A stretch of DNA of 7,335 bases from Bacteroidota bacterium. GTDB lineage: Bacteria; Bacteroidota; Bacteroidia; Flavobacteriales; Weeksellaceae. The stretch is from NCBI GenBank assembly GCA_023399675.1, contig JAEWOM010000053.1:1-7335 (forward strand), read 5' to 3'. Positions within the stretch are counted from its first letter, which is position 1. Every line of letters begins with the position of its first letter. The notes beneath the pieces are model-generated. The model had not been told where the DNA came from. It ran no database searches and saw only the letters and a program-made list of their open reading frames with translations. A program made the translations under genes and the position numbers. Positions 1-6,463 of the stretch are shown here, in pieces.

Positions 1-584
1 TCTTTCTGCATATTTTTTCCACAAGCCGATCCTGCTCCGTGAGCCGGATAAACAGTGATATCGTCCGCAAGTGGAAGAATTTTATTGACCAGGCTTTCAT
101 ACAGCGTTCCTGCCAGTTCTTCCTGTGTCATATTGGCTGCTTTTTGTGCCAAATCAGGTCTTCCCACATCTCCTAAGAACAGGGTGTCTCCGGAAAAAAT
201 TGCCGTTTCTTTGCCGTTCTCATCTATCAGCAGATACGTCGTACTTTCCATGGTATGCCCGGGTGTATGCAGTACTTTTATTTTGCATTTTCCGATTTCG
301 AAAATCTGTCCGTCTTCAGCGGTTACAGCTTCAAATGCCGGTTCAGCAGTTGGACCGTATACGATTGGTGCTCCGGTTTTTTTGCTTAGGTCGAGGTGTC
401 CGGAAACAAAATCTGCATGAAAATGGGTTTCGAAGATATATTTAAGTTCCACCTGATCTTTCTGCAGCCTGTCGATGTATGGCTGTACTTCGCGCAGTGG
501 ATCGATAATCGCTGCTTCTCCCTCGGAAACGATGTAATAAGCTCCCTGAGCCAGACATCCCGTATAAATTTGTTCTACTTTCAT
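1..584 (-). CDS. MBL-fold metallo-hydrolase, persulfide dioxygenase/rhodanese type (partial, C-terminus off the left edge)
   Basis: The visible 194 residues are the N-terminal metallo-beta-lactamase domain; the gene continues past base 1. Metal-site motifs are in order: H54-F-H56-A-D58, H110 in the TPGHT motif, D133 in SGDTLFLGDVGRPDL, and a later YPAHGAGSACG motif (H182). By analogy to ETHE1, H54, H110 and D133 would hold the single iron. ETHE1-like enzymes oxidise glutathione persulfide to sulfite in the cytoplasm. In Bacteroidota, proteins with this GDVGRPDL and PAHGAGSACG pattern usually have about 450-470 residues, with rhodanese domains after the hydrolase domain; that part cannot be seen here. 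The usual DH of HxHxDH is D58-F59, which I believe is normal for this subfamily. The start ATG (582-584) gives the standard MKVEQIYTGCLAQGAYYI opening. A sulfite-exporter-like permease lies 84 bases upstream, supporting a sulfur role. The exact substrate is inferred. Confidence 0.88.
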   Translation of the reverse strand, partial: MKVEQIYTGCLAQGAYYIVSEGEAAIIDPLREVQPYIDRLQKDQVELKYIFETHFHADFVSGHLDLSKKTGAPIVYGPTAEPAFEAVTAEDGQIFEIGKCKIKVLHTPGHTMESTTYLLIDENGKETAIFSGDTLFLGDVGRPDLAQKAANMTQEELAGTLYESLVNKILPLADDITVYPAHGAGSACGKNMQK

Positions 585-622
585 TTTTGTCGTTTTTCAA
601 CTATAACCAAAGGCATTTTCAC

Positions 623-651
623 AAAAACCCCGCCATTTTTAATAGATGGCG
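623..651 (-). terminator. Candidate intrinsic terminator after the TauE/SafE gene
   Basis: Read on the minus strand, the stem CGCCAT (651-646) pairs with ATGGCG (636-631) around a 9-base loop. It is followed by GGG and a run of five T (627-623). It lies 17 bases after the permease stop codon. The stem is only 6 bp and the T-run starts 3 bases after it, so termination may be partial, allowing some read-through into the MBL hydrolase gene. Confidence 0.5.
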
Positions 652-668
652 TCTATGCATGTTTTGCC

Positions 669-1466
669 TTACATATTTTTTATAAACAATTCGTTTGCAA
701 TAATCCAGATTCCCATGACGAGGACGAACCATCCGAACATGGGCCTGAGTTTTCTTCCTTCAATTTTTTTTGCGAACCGGACACCAATCAGAATTCCTAA
801 CACCGAAAGCGCCGAAAAGGACAGCAAGAAAGTCCAGTTTACATCGATTTTATCCAGCGATGAAACAAATCCGATCAGTGAATTAAAGGAGATAATGACC
901 AGCGAAGTGGACACTGCCTCTTTCATGGAAAGACCCAAGAGCATCACCAGTGCCGGAACTATCATAAAACCGCCGCCTGCTCCGATAAAACCGGTAATAA
1001 TGCCAACGAGTAAGCCCTGGGAAATCAGCAGTGTATAGTTAATTTCTTCTGATTTTCGAATCCGCTGCCTGTCGTATTTTTTGATCATCTTGATGGACGA
1101 AATCAGCATCAGTACAGCAAACAGCACGAGAATAAACATCTCTTTGGTCAGCGTTATGCCCCATCTGTTGATGATATACGGCGGAAGATGCGGTAACACA
1201 ACCCTTCTGGAGAATAAGATACCCAAAACGGAAGGAAGCCCGAAAAGCAGCACCGTCCGGAAATTCACGACTTTCTGTCGGATATATCCAACGGAACCTA
1301 CGCTGCTGGTGATGCCCACTACAAACAGCGAAAGTGCTGTAGCGGTAACTGCATCTATTTTAAACAGATACGCAAAAACCGGAACGCTGAGTATACTTCC
1401 ACCACCACCAATCAAGCCCATTACCAGCCCGATAATAATTGCAGTGAAATACCCCAGATATTCCAT
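669..1466 (-). CDS. TauE/SafE family sulfite/sulfonate exporter-like permease
   Basis: This is a 265-residue inner-membrane protein of the TauE/SafE (former DUF81) family, of typical length. The family's internal duplication is clear: GLVMGLIGGGGSILSVPVF at about residues 13-31 is echoed by GIITGFIGAGGGFMIVPAL at about 155-173. Each begins one half of the protein. About eight hydrophobic segments are visible, at roughly 5-30, 40-60, 71-90, 108-127, 145-175, 185-202, 212-230 and 243-260, with a basic loop (KMIKKYDRQRIRK, 126-138) between the halves. Members export sulfite, sulfoacetate or related anions; the exact substrate cannot be read from sequence. The start ATG (1464-1466) follows the stop codon of the Gre-like gene with no intervening base, so translation is very likely coupled. 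Next downstream is an MBL/persulfide-dioxygenase-type gene whose product would release sulfite, which makes sulfite export the best guess. Confidence 0.9.
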   Translation of the reverse strand: MEYLGYFTAIIIGLVMGLIGGGGSILSVPVFAYLFKIDAVTATALSLFVVGITSSVGSVGYIRQKVVNFRTVLLFGLPSVLGILFSRRVVLPHLPPYIINRWGITLTKEMFILVLFAVLMLISSIKMIKKYDRQRIRKSEEINYTLLISQGLLVGIITGFIGAGGGFMIVPALVMLLGLSMKEAVSTSLVIISFNSLIGFVSSLDKIDVNWTFLLSFSALSVLGILIGVRFAKKIEGRKLRPMFGWFVLVMGIWIIANELFIKNM

Positions 1467-1910
1467 TTAGAAAATATGTGTAATCTTTGCTGTCTGATTG
1501 CCGATCTGAACCTGATCTCCTACACTTTTACCGATAATGTTTTTGTAAACCGGCGTTTCTCTGGTGACACAGTATACTTCTTTACCTTCCAGTGCGAAAT
1601 GAGGGACATTCGCACCGAGAAAAAAGAAGTGATCATCTGTTTCAACAATTGCACCTTCTTCGGCCTGCGAGTGCGTTGCTTCTCCTTCCGCTTCGATGAA
1701 CTGCAGATTCTGCCTGGCCGTATTCAGCATTTGTTCAAACCTCAGCTGCATATCTTTTGCTTCTGTCTGGCGTGCATAATCATCGGGATCGAGCGTGTCG
1801 TCCTCATCGATATCGGAAGCCGATTTGTATCTTGAAACTGATTCCTGCAGGTTCTGAACGATCTTCCCCTGCTCTTCTGCGATTTTTTTTAATATTTCTT
1901 TCCTGTTCAT
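1467..1910 (-). CDS. GreA/GreB-like protein (acidic coiled-coil plus Gre C-terminal-type domain)
   Basis: The 147-residue product has the two-part plan of Gre transcript-cleavage factors. Residues 1-75 look like an antiparallel helical hairpin. Its turn (33-44) carries eight acidic residues (D33, D35, E36, D37, D38, D41, D43, D44), followed by YARQTEA, which resembles the region after the catalytic acidic tip of GreA. Residues 85-147 resemble the FKBP-like Gre C-terminal domain; the segment ETPVYKNIIGKSVGDQVQIG (118-137) matches the SPLGKALLGKKVGDEV pattern of that fold. Gre factors enter the secondary channel of RNA polymerase and stimulate RNA cleavage in backtracked complexes. Whether this diverged protein does so is inference. 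Similar short proteins occur across Flavobacteriia alongside a normal GreA, and some are misannotated. The start ATG (1908-1910) lies 45 bases after the DUF3820 stop. The stop codon abuts the permease start. Confidence 0.75.
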   Translation of the reverse strand: MNRKEILKKIAEEQGKIVQNLQESVSRYKSASDIDEDDTLDPDDYARQTEAKDMQLRFEQMLNTARQNLQFIEAEGEATHSQAEEGAIVETDDHFFFLGANVPHFALEGKEVYCVTRETPVYKNIIGKSVGDQVQIGNQTAKITHIF

Positions 1911-1955
1911 AGTGTAAATTTAGCAATAATTAAGTTGTAGTGATGCTGAATCTTA

Positions 1956-2165
1956 TCATTTCCGCAGAGCGTTTAAAAGGTAACCGAGCCCGTTGAGTTT
2001 AATTTCATAAACCGTTGCCAGCTGCATACCGAGTTTTCCGGCAGGAAAGCCTTTTCTTTGAAACCATTCCAAATAAGAAATCGGCAGGTCTGCCAAAATG
2101 ACACCTTTGTATTTTCCGAATGGCATTCGGTGCTCGCAAATTTCCTGTAAGATTTCGGGATTCAC
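1956..2165 (-). CDS. DUF3820 family small protein
   Basis: This 69-residue protein matches the DUF3820 pattern (PF12843, described in Pfam as a putative quorum-sensing-regulated virulence factor). It shows MPFGKYKG (14-21), the DLPISYLEWFQRKGFPAGKLG block (about 26-46), and a closing EIKLNGLGYLLNALR (54-68). The length is typical and the product should be soluble and cytoplasmic. The molecular function is unknown, and the virulence label from Pseudomonas should not be carried over. The start is a GTG (2163-2165). The internal ATG at residue 14 would cut into the conserved domain, so GTG is preferred. It lies 3 bases after the AI-2E-type gene's stop, in the same reading frame and without an SD-like sequence, so it is probably translated by ribosomes that have just terminated. 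Confidence 0.85.
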   Translation of the reverse strand: MNPEILQEICEHRMPFGKYKGVILADLPISYLEWFQRKGFPAGKLGMQLATVYEIKLNGLGYLLNALRK

Positions 2166-2168
2166 ACG

Positions 2169-3254
2169 TCAGATCGTGAGGTCAATTTTCTCTTCAATTT
2201 CCATCGTTTCAGGAAGTTCCAGTTCCGGTGTATCATCATCGGAAAACTCATCCCGGTAAACCTGAATAAGCATCACCGTCATAGAGACGAGAATCGGACC
2301 GAAAATAAGCCCCATGAATCCGAACAGTTTCATACCCATGATAATTCCGAAAACGGTGTTCAGCGGATGTATATTTTCAAGCCTTTTCAATAAGGTAAAG
2401 CGCAGCACGTTATCGGTAAGTCCCACAATAACCATACAGTAAATCAAAATACCGACACCACCGAACATATTGCCTTCCGCGATCATATAAATGCCGACCG
2501 GCACAAAAATAATGGACGCCCCGATAATCGGAATCATCGAAGTTATCGCTGTAAGCACGAAAAGCAGAATCGGACTTGGCGCGCCGAAAATTAAATATCC
2601 AATCAAAGCGATAATACCCTGTCCGACAGCAACAACCGGTAAACCTACAGCATTCGCAATGACCAGTTTTCTGAATTTTTCGCCAATCATCGAGATATTC
2701 GCTTTCTTAAAAGGAATTGCAGAAGCAACCAGTCTCTCGAATTTTCGCGGTCTTTCCAGCATAAAATACAGCATGAAGAACAGCGACAGAATAATACTGA
2801 TCGTATTGAACGTGCCGCTTAAAGCACTGGTCGTCAGATTCGTTGCAAAGTTCTTGATCCGGGCGATATTCTGTTCATTCAGCACATCAATGTTCAATTG
2901 GCTTTTAAGGTATTCGCGTATCCGAACAAGAAAAACATCGAATTTCTCCATATAATCTTCACTGTCCCCGAGATTGGAGAGAACCATATCCACAACTGCG
3001 TAAACGGGAATAATCAGCGTAACCAGGCACAACAGGATAATGACCATTGCAGAAGCGCCCGGCCTCCATCCTTTTTCTTCCTGAAATTTGAAATTGAGAG
3101 ATCTGGTGACCACATACAGCGTTAATGCGCCCAACAAAGAAGGGATAAACATCGTCAGGTTGGCGATGATAAGCGCTACAAAGCCTGTTATTATCAGAAT
3201 CAGAAAGACCTGTTTGATCTTTATTCCGCTGATCTGTTTTTTTCGGTCCGGCAT
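2169..3254 (-). CDS. AI-2E family transporter-like permease
   Basis: The 361-residue polytopic membrane protein belongs to the AI-2E transporter family (PF01594, PerM/TqsA-like), at the family's usual length. Hydrophobic segments fall at about 13-33, 35-50, 68-92, 148-166, 200-223, 227-258, 265-280 and 297-334. A hydrophilic, probably extracytoplasmic stretch (about 93-147) follows the third. Recognisable family blocks are VGQGIIALIGYLIFG (210-224), IPIIGASIIFVPVGIY (241-256) and DNVLRFTLLKR followed by HPLNTVFGIIMGMKLFGFMGLIFGPIL (281-322). Members export varied substrates, including Na+/H+ antiport in some and autoinducer-2 release in TqsA. The name does not prove AI-2 transport, and no luxS or lsr gene is in the window. 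The acidic tail DEFSDDDTPELELPETMEIEEK (335-356) is unusually charged. The ATG (3252-3254) is preceded at 3303-3296 by TACATTTG, a fair Bacteroidota -7 element, but no -33 TTG is at the right distance. Confidence 0.92.
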   Translation of the reverse strand: MPDRKKQISGIKIKQVFLILIITGFVALIIANLTMFIPSLLGALTLYVVTRSLNFKFQEEKGWRPGASAMVIILLCLVTLIIPVYAVVDMVLSNLGDSEDYMEKFDVFLVRIREYLKSQLNIDVLNEQNIARIKNFATNLTTSALSGTFNTISIILSLFFMLYFMLERPRKFERLVASAIPFKKANISMIGEKFRKLVIANAVGLPVVAVGQGIIALIGYLIFGAPSPILLFVLTAITSMIPIIGASIIFVPVGIYMIAEGNMFGGVGILIYCMVIVGLTDNVLRFTLLKRLENIHPLNTVFGIIMGMKLFGFMGLIFGPILVSMTVMLIQVYRDEFSDDDTPELELPETMEIEEKIDLTI

Positions 3255-3324
3255 AATAGTCTGGTTTTCAGAAAAACTGGAGGTTCTTTAATCTGCAAAT
3301 GTAAACTGCCCGTACTTTTCTTTT

Positions 3325-4095
3325 TTACATGTTTCCCTGTAAATGTTGCACGCGCGGCACACCCTTAAATGCAATGTAGGCAGAGTACAACGCCGCGTAA
3401 AAGAAAGGTGCCGTTGCTATGATTCCAACACCGCAAAGCAGCAGGCCTGCCAAAGATAGAATAGAAGCTATGAAACCGACACCGAGCAATGTGCCGTAGT
3501 TTTTGCTGCCGGTTTCAAATGACTTTCGCAATGCTTCTCCTGCAGTATTGTTTTCAAAAAGGATTATGGGGATTCCTGTAAAGAAAAACGGCAGAACAAA
3601 GAACATCCCGATAAGGCAGAAAAGAGCTCCAAACGTCAGCGCGATATAAAATACAATCATAAAAAGCACGTACTGAATAAAATTCTGTTTAAAACCGATA
3701 AATAAATCTGCAAATTCAACCGAAATACCGCGTGTAGCCTTATGCATCATATACACAAATCCCACAAAAAAAGGTGCGATGAATACCCCTATCAATGAAT
3801 TGAGACCGAGTGAAATCATAAAACCGGGAGCACCAATAAGTGAATCCACAAATTCGCTGTAGTTACCTCCCGATACGGAAAAGTCGCGCATTCTTTGTGC
3901 CGTCACATCATTGTCATAACCCGCCACAGCATCTGCTAAAGATGTAATTACAGCACTGGCAACCAAATAAATAACTGTTCCAAGCATGAGCCAACCGATA
4001 ATCTTTAAATAATTGTTGAACGCATGGCTGAGGATGTCACTGAAATTTTTCTGGGGAACAGAAGCTTGATCCTCGAATTCACTGAAAGTTTCCAT
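3325..4095 (-). CDS. Conserved polytopic membrane protein of unknown function
   Basis: The 256-residue product has a soluble N-terminus (1-29), then hydrophobic segments at about 32-54, 92-117, 140-180 (probably two helices) and 202-243. The order and the block of conserved look (PIILFENNTAGEALRKSF, about 176-193, then a Gly-rich hydrophobic stretch ending GVGIIATAPFFYAALYSAY) resemble DUF975/YciC-like membrane proteins. I cannot assign a family firmly. In Flavobacteriia such proteins are sometimes mislabelled beta-carotene monooxygenase; nothing here supports an enzyme. The open frame extends upstream to 4230, giving 301 residues. That version would start inside the protease gene and read through a strong terminator and a likely promoter. 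The ATG at 4093-4095 (METFSEFEDQ) is therefore chosen; it lies 18 bases after the -7 element. It is probably the first gene of the operon leading to the AI-2E-type permease 70 bases downstream. Confidence 0.8.
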   Translation of the reverse strand: METFSEFEDQASVPQKNFSDILSHAFNNYLKIIGWLMLGTVIYLVASAVITSLADAVAGYDNDVTAQRMRDFSVSGGNYSEFVDSLIGAPGFMISLGLNSLIGVFIAPFFVGFVYMMHKATRGISVEFADLFIGFKQNFIQYVLFMIVFYIALTFGALFCLIGMFFVLPFFFTGIPIILFENNTAGEALRKSFETGSKNYGTLLGVGFIASILSLAGLLLCGVGIIATAPFFYAALYSAYIAFKGVPRVQHLQGNM

Positions 4096-4113
4096 AGAAA
4101 TAATGCTTTTGCT

Positions 4114-4148
4114 CAAAAATAAAATATTTTTATGAATACTTTCACAAA
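4114..4148 (-). promoter_or_regulatory. Candidate Bacteroidota-type promoter for the 4095-to-669 operon
   Basis: On the minus strand TTTG (4148-4145) is followed after 23 bases by TATTTTTG (4121-4114), an exact match to the Bacteroidota -7 consensus TAnnTTTG. The spacer is at the long end of the accepted 17-23 range. The site lies directly after the protease terminator and 18 bases before the chosen start at 4095, exactly where a new transcription unit would need one. Confidence 0.45.
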
Positions 4149-4152
4149 CAGC

Positions 4153-4180
4153 AAAAGAAAAGGCCGGATAAAATCCGGCC
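4153..4180 (-). terminator. Strong intrinsic terminator of the protease gene
   Basis: Read on the minus strand, GGCCGGAT (4180-4173) and ATCCGGCC (4169-4162) form a perfect 8-bp, mostly GC stem with a 3-base loop. TTTTCTTTT follows immediately (4161-4153). It begins 24 bases after the protease stop codon at 4205. The combination of GC stem and U-rich tail is a textbook rho-independent terminator, and it separates the protease from the membrane-protein operon. Confidence 0.85.
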
Positions 4181-4204
4181 GTAATAAATTCATTATTAGC
4201 GCTT

Positions 4205-6328
4205 TTACGCTTTAATTTCGGAAAGAACATTCACCGCTTCCTGCAGATAAAGATCACGTTTCAGGTTTTTGATCCAGTTTTCTGATTTCTTACGGTAAGC
4301 CTCGTCATTCCTGGCGCGTTCCTGCTCAGCTGGAATCTGTACAAAGTTTAACCCGGAATTCAGTTTGTCCAGCGCATCAAATTTCTTGATCTGTTCCTTA
4401 CGCTGCTTCATCAGTTCGAAAAATTTTGCCTGATTCAGGGTGATGGATTTTTCTTTATCCAATGCCTCTTTCCATTTCGCAGATTCCAGAATGAGCTGGT
4501 AATTCGAATTGGCTGCGAGCCGCGCATTGCTTTTACGCTGTAATTCAGCTTTATCAAAAAGATTCATTGCAGTATATTGTGCCGGCTGAATTTTGTCCCA
4601 TGGCATGCTGAAATCGTCATAGCGTTCGCCGATTTCTGCGTAAGTAAGGAAGTTCTTCATCAGAATATCGCTGGAAATACCTTTGTTCTGGGTAGATTCA
4701 CCGGATACTCTGTAGAATTTCTGTATCGTGAGTTTCAAAGACCCAAAGTCATCGCTCGTACTCAAAAACCTGTTGAGATCAACAAATGTCTGAACCGTTC
4801 CTTTCCCGAAAGTTTGCGGAGAACCGAGCAAAACTGCGCGACCGTAATCTTCCATTACACCTGCCAAAATTTCTGAAGACGAAGCTGAAAGTTCATTCTG
4901 CATAATCAGCAGAGGGCCTGTCCACACAGGTGAATTGCTTTTATTTTTGAGCGTCTGAATTTTTCCGTTACCGTCTTTTACCTGAACATAAGGTCCGGCG
5001 TTCATGAAGAGACCCATAATGTCACCAACTTCCGTAAGTGAGCCTCCGCCGTTGTTTCTTAAGTCCAGAATTACCCCATTAATATTCTGGGATTTCAGTT
5101 TAATCAGTTCGTTCTTCACATCATCAGAAGCGTTTCTGCCGTCCTTTTTATCAAACTCGGCATTGAAACTCGGCAGGTTGATCAGTCCGAATTTTTTTCC
5201 GTTTTCGGAGTTGATTATGATGCTTTTCGCGTAGGTGTCTTCCATTTCCACTTCTTCACGAATCATCGTCACCTCACGGATGGTTTTGTCCTTTTTCTCT
5301 ACCGTAAGCGTTACCGGAGTTCCTTCCTTGCCTCGAATCAAACGCACGGCTTCATCCGAAAGCATTCCGACCACGTTAATCGCTTCCTGATTCGGCATGG
5401 ATTTCACTTTCAGGATTCTGTCGCCTTCCGACAGCTGTTTCGATTTCCAGGCAGGTGCTCCGAGTGAAAGCGCTCCGAGGTAAAGATTTCCTTTCTTTTC
5501 CTGGATAATAGCCCCGATTCCGATTACCTTTCCGGTAAAATTAACATCGAATTCCTGTTTGTCTTTTGGAGAAAAATAGCTCGTATGCGGATCAAAAACT
5601 TCACAGTAAGCGTTCATATAGACATTAAACCAGTCCATTCTTTTACGCTTTTTAATTCTTTTAAAGCTTTCACCTATCAGATCTTTTACGTCGGAAGTTG
5701 CTTTCTTTAGCTTCTGATCCTGTGTAAGTACCGTCAGTTTAATGGTGTCCTGTAATCCGTGTTTCTGCACGGAATCTTTCTTTTTGCGCTGTGTTTCTTC
5801 TTTGGAGTTCAGGGTTTCAATTTCCTGCAGAATATTGTATTTGATGTATTTACGCCATTCTGCATACTGCTCTTTGGAATTGGACGCGTATTTTTTATCC
5901 TCTCTTTCCAGAATCATCGTTTCATCCTCATTCAGATTGATAGGCTTGCTCAGAATATCCTGCGTCAGTTTGTCGATTTCATCAAGTCTGGTAAACAGCC
6001 TGTCAGTTGTACTCTTATAAAAAACGAGGTTTCCCTGGTTGAGGTAATCGTCCAGTTTTGTCTGGTGTGCCGCAAATTCATTGATGTCACTTTGCAGGAA
6101 ATATCTTTTCCCGGGATCCACCATTTCGAAATATCTGGTATAGACATCCCTGGAGTAATCGTCGTTAATCTGCCGCGGACTGTAGTGCAGATACGACAGG
6201 GTATTTTTTATACTGACCATGATGGTTTGCATCTTCTCATCATCATTCTTGGGTGAATTGAAGCAGAACATGAGACTCGTAAGCGGTATAAAAAGGAGAA
6301 TTTTGTTCAGTTTAAATTTCTTAAACAT
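4205..6328 (-). CDS. prc: Carboxy-terminal-processing (tail-specific) protease, S41 family
   Basis: This 707-residue protease is of the large Prc/Tsp type, close to E. coli Prc (about 680). In order: a hydrophobic export signal (about 9-23), a Tsp N-terminal helical domain (about 33-230), a PDZ domain (about 254-345) with GIGAII as its ligand-binding loop, the S41 catalytic core (about 360-545), and a charged helical DUF3340-type C-terminus (about 560-700). The catalytic residues align with E. coli S430, D441 and K455: S483 in LSASSSEI, D494 in MEDYGR, and K509 in TFGKGTVQ. LDLRNNGGGSLTEVGD (421-436) is the usual oxyanion-region block. Prc cleaves periplasmic proteins from non-polar C-termini and takes part in envelope quality control and cell-wall hydrolase turnover. 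C22 follows L19-M-F, a poor lipobox, so lipoprotein anchoring is uncertain. The ATG at 6326-6328 starts directly before the signal sequence. It is transcribed alone, divergent from surE. Confidence 0.95.
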   Translation of the reverse strand: MFKKFKLNKILLFIPLTSLMFCFNSPKNDDEKMQTIMVSIKNTLSYLHYSPRQINDDYSRDVYTRYFEMVDPGKRYFLQSDINEFAAHQTKLDDYLNQGNLVFYKSTTDRLFTRLDEIDKLTQDILSKPINLNEDETMILEREDKKYASNSKEQYAEWRKYIKYNILQEIETLNSKEETQRKKKDSVQKHGLQDTIKLTVLTQDQKLKKATSDVKDLIGESFKRIKKRKRMDWFNVYMNAYCEVFDPHTSYFSPKDKQEFDVNFTGKVIGIGAIIQEKKGNLYLGALSLGAPAWKSKQLSEGDRILKVKSMPNQEAINVVGMLSDEAVRLIRGKEGTPVTLTVEKKDKTIREVTMIREEVEMEDTYAKSIIINSENGKKFGLINLPSFNAEFDKKDGRNASDDVKNELIKLKSQNINGVILDLRNNGGGSLTEVGDIMGLFMNAGPYVQVKDGNGKIQTLKNKSNSPVWTGPLLIMQNELSASSSEILAGVMEDYGRAVLLGSPQTFGKGTVQTFVDLNRFLSTSDDFGSLKLTIQKFYRVSGESTQNKGISSDILMKNFLTYAEIGERYDDFSMPWDKIQPAQYTAMNLFDKAELQRKSNARLAANSNYQLILESAKWKEALDKEKSITLNQAKFFELMKQRKEQIKKFDALDKLNSGLNFVQIPAEQERARNDEAYRKKSENWIKNLKRDLYLQEAVNVLSEIKA

Positions 6329-6397
6329 ATGTGGTTTTAAATTTGAAATATATTAGTTGATTTGTGCCACACTTTGTTACACAACGCAGAAAACCTT

Positions 6398-6405
6398 CAA
6401 ATTTA
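6398..6405 (-). promoter_or_regulatory. Possible -7 element upstream of the protease gene
   Basis: TAAATTTG (6405-6398 on the minus strand) matches the Bacteroidota -7 consensus TAnnTTTG exactly. No TTG occurs at the expected distance upstream, and the leader to the start at 6328 would be about 60-70 bases. A second, imperfect candidate, TATATTTC, lies nearer the start (about 6351-6344). Confidence 0.25.
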
Positions 6406-6414
6406 ATACCTAAT

Positions 6415-6447
6415 TTAACATGTTGCATGCATTTTTACTTAATTTTG
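6415..6447 (+). promoter_or_regulatory. Candidate promoter of surE
   Basis: TAATTTTG (6440-6447) is an exact match to TAnnTTTG. It lies 16 bases before the surE ATG, giving a very short leader, as is common in this phylum. At the proper 19-base spacing upstream there is TTAACA (6415-6420), which resembles a -35 TTGACA but lacks the TTG typical of Bacteroidota. The palindrome AACATGTT (6417-6424) overlaps it. Confidence 0.4.
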
Positions 6448-6463
6448 TTAAAAACCCTGATTT

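Noticed and set aside
54..63. Loss of metal binding in the MBL protein because Phe59 replaces His
   Set aside because: The replaced residue numbering is 59 within the protein (bases about 408-410). In ETHE1-type enzymes this position is not an iron ligand, and DF seems normal in the Bacteroidota subfamily.
598..624. Promoter for the MBL hydrolase (TTG, 16 bases, TATAGTTG)
   Set aside because: The spacing is too short, one key base differs and it overlaps the terminator tail; too weak to list as a feature.
1081..1470. 129-residue plus-strand open frame opposite the TauE/SafE gene
   Set aside because: It is a shadow of the permease frame; the Pro-rich end is simply the complement of the Gly-rich repeat.
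2491..2955. 154-residue plus-strand open frame opposite the AI-2E-type permease
   Set aside because: It is a complementary-frame shadow of a clear family member.
2169..3254. Evidence for AI-2 quorum sensing from the AI-2E family name and the DUF3820 virulence label
   Set aside because: Both names come from distant proteins; no luxS, lsr or other quorum-sensing gene is in the window.
5759..6256. 165-residue plus-strand open frame opposite the protease gene
   Set aside because: It is antisense to a confidently identified gene with all catalytic motifs, and its translation shows no recognisable domain.
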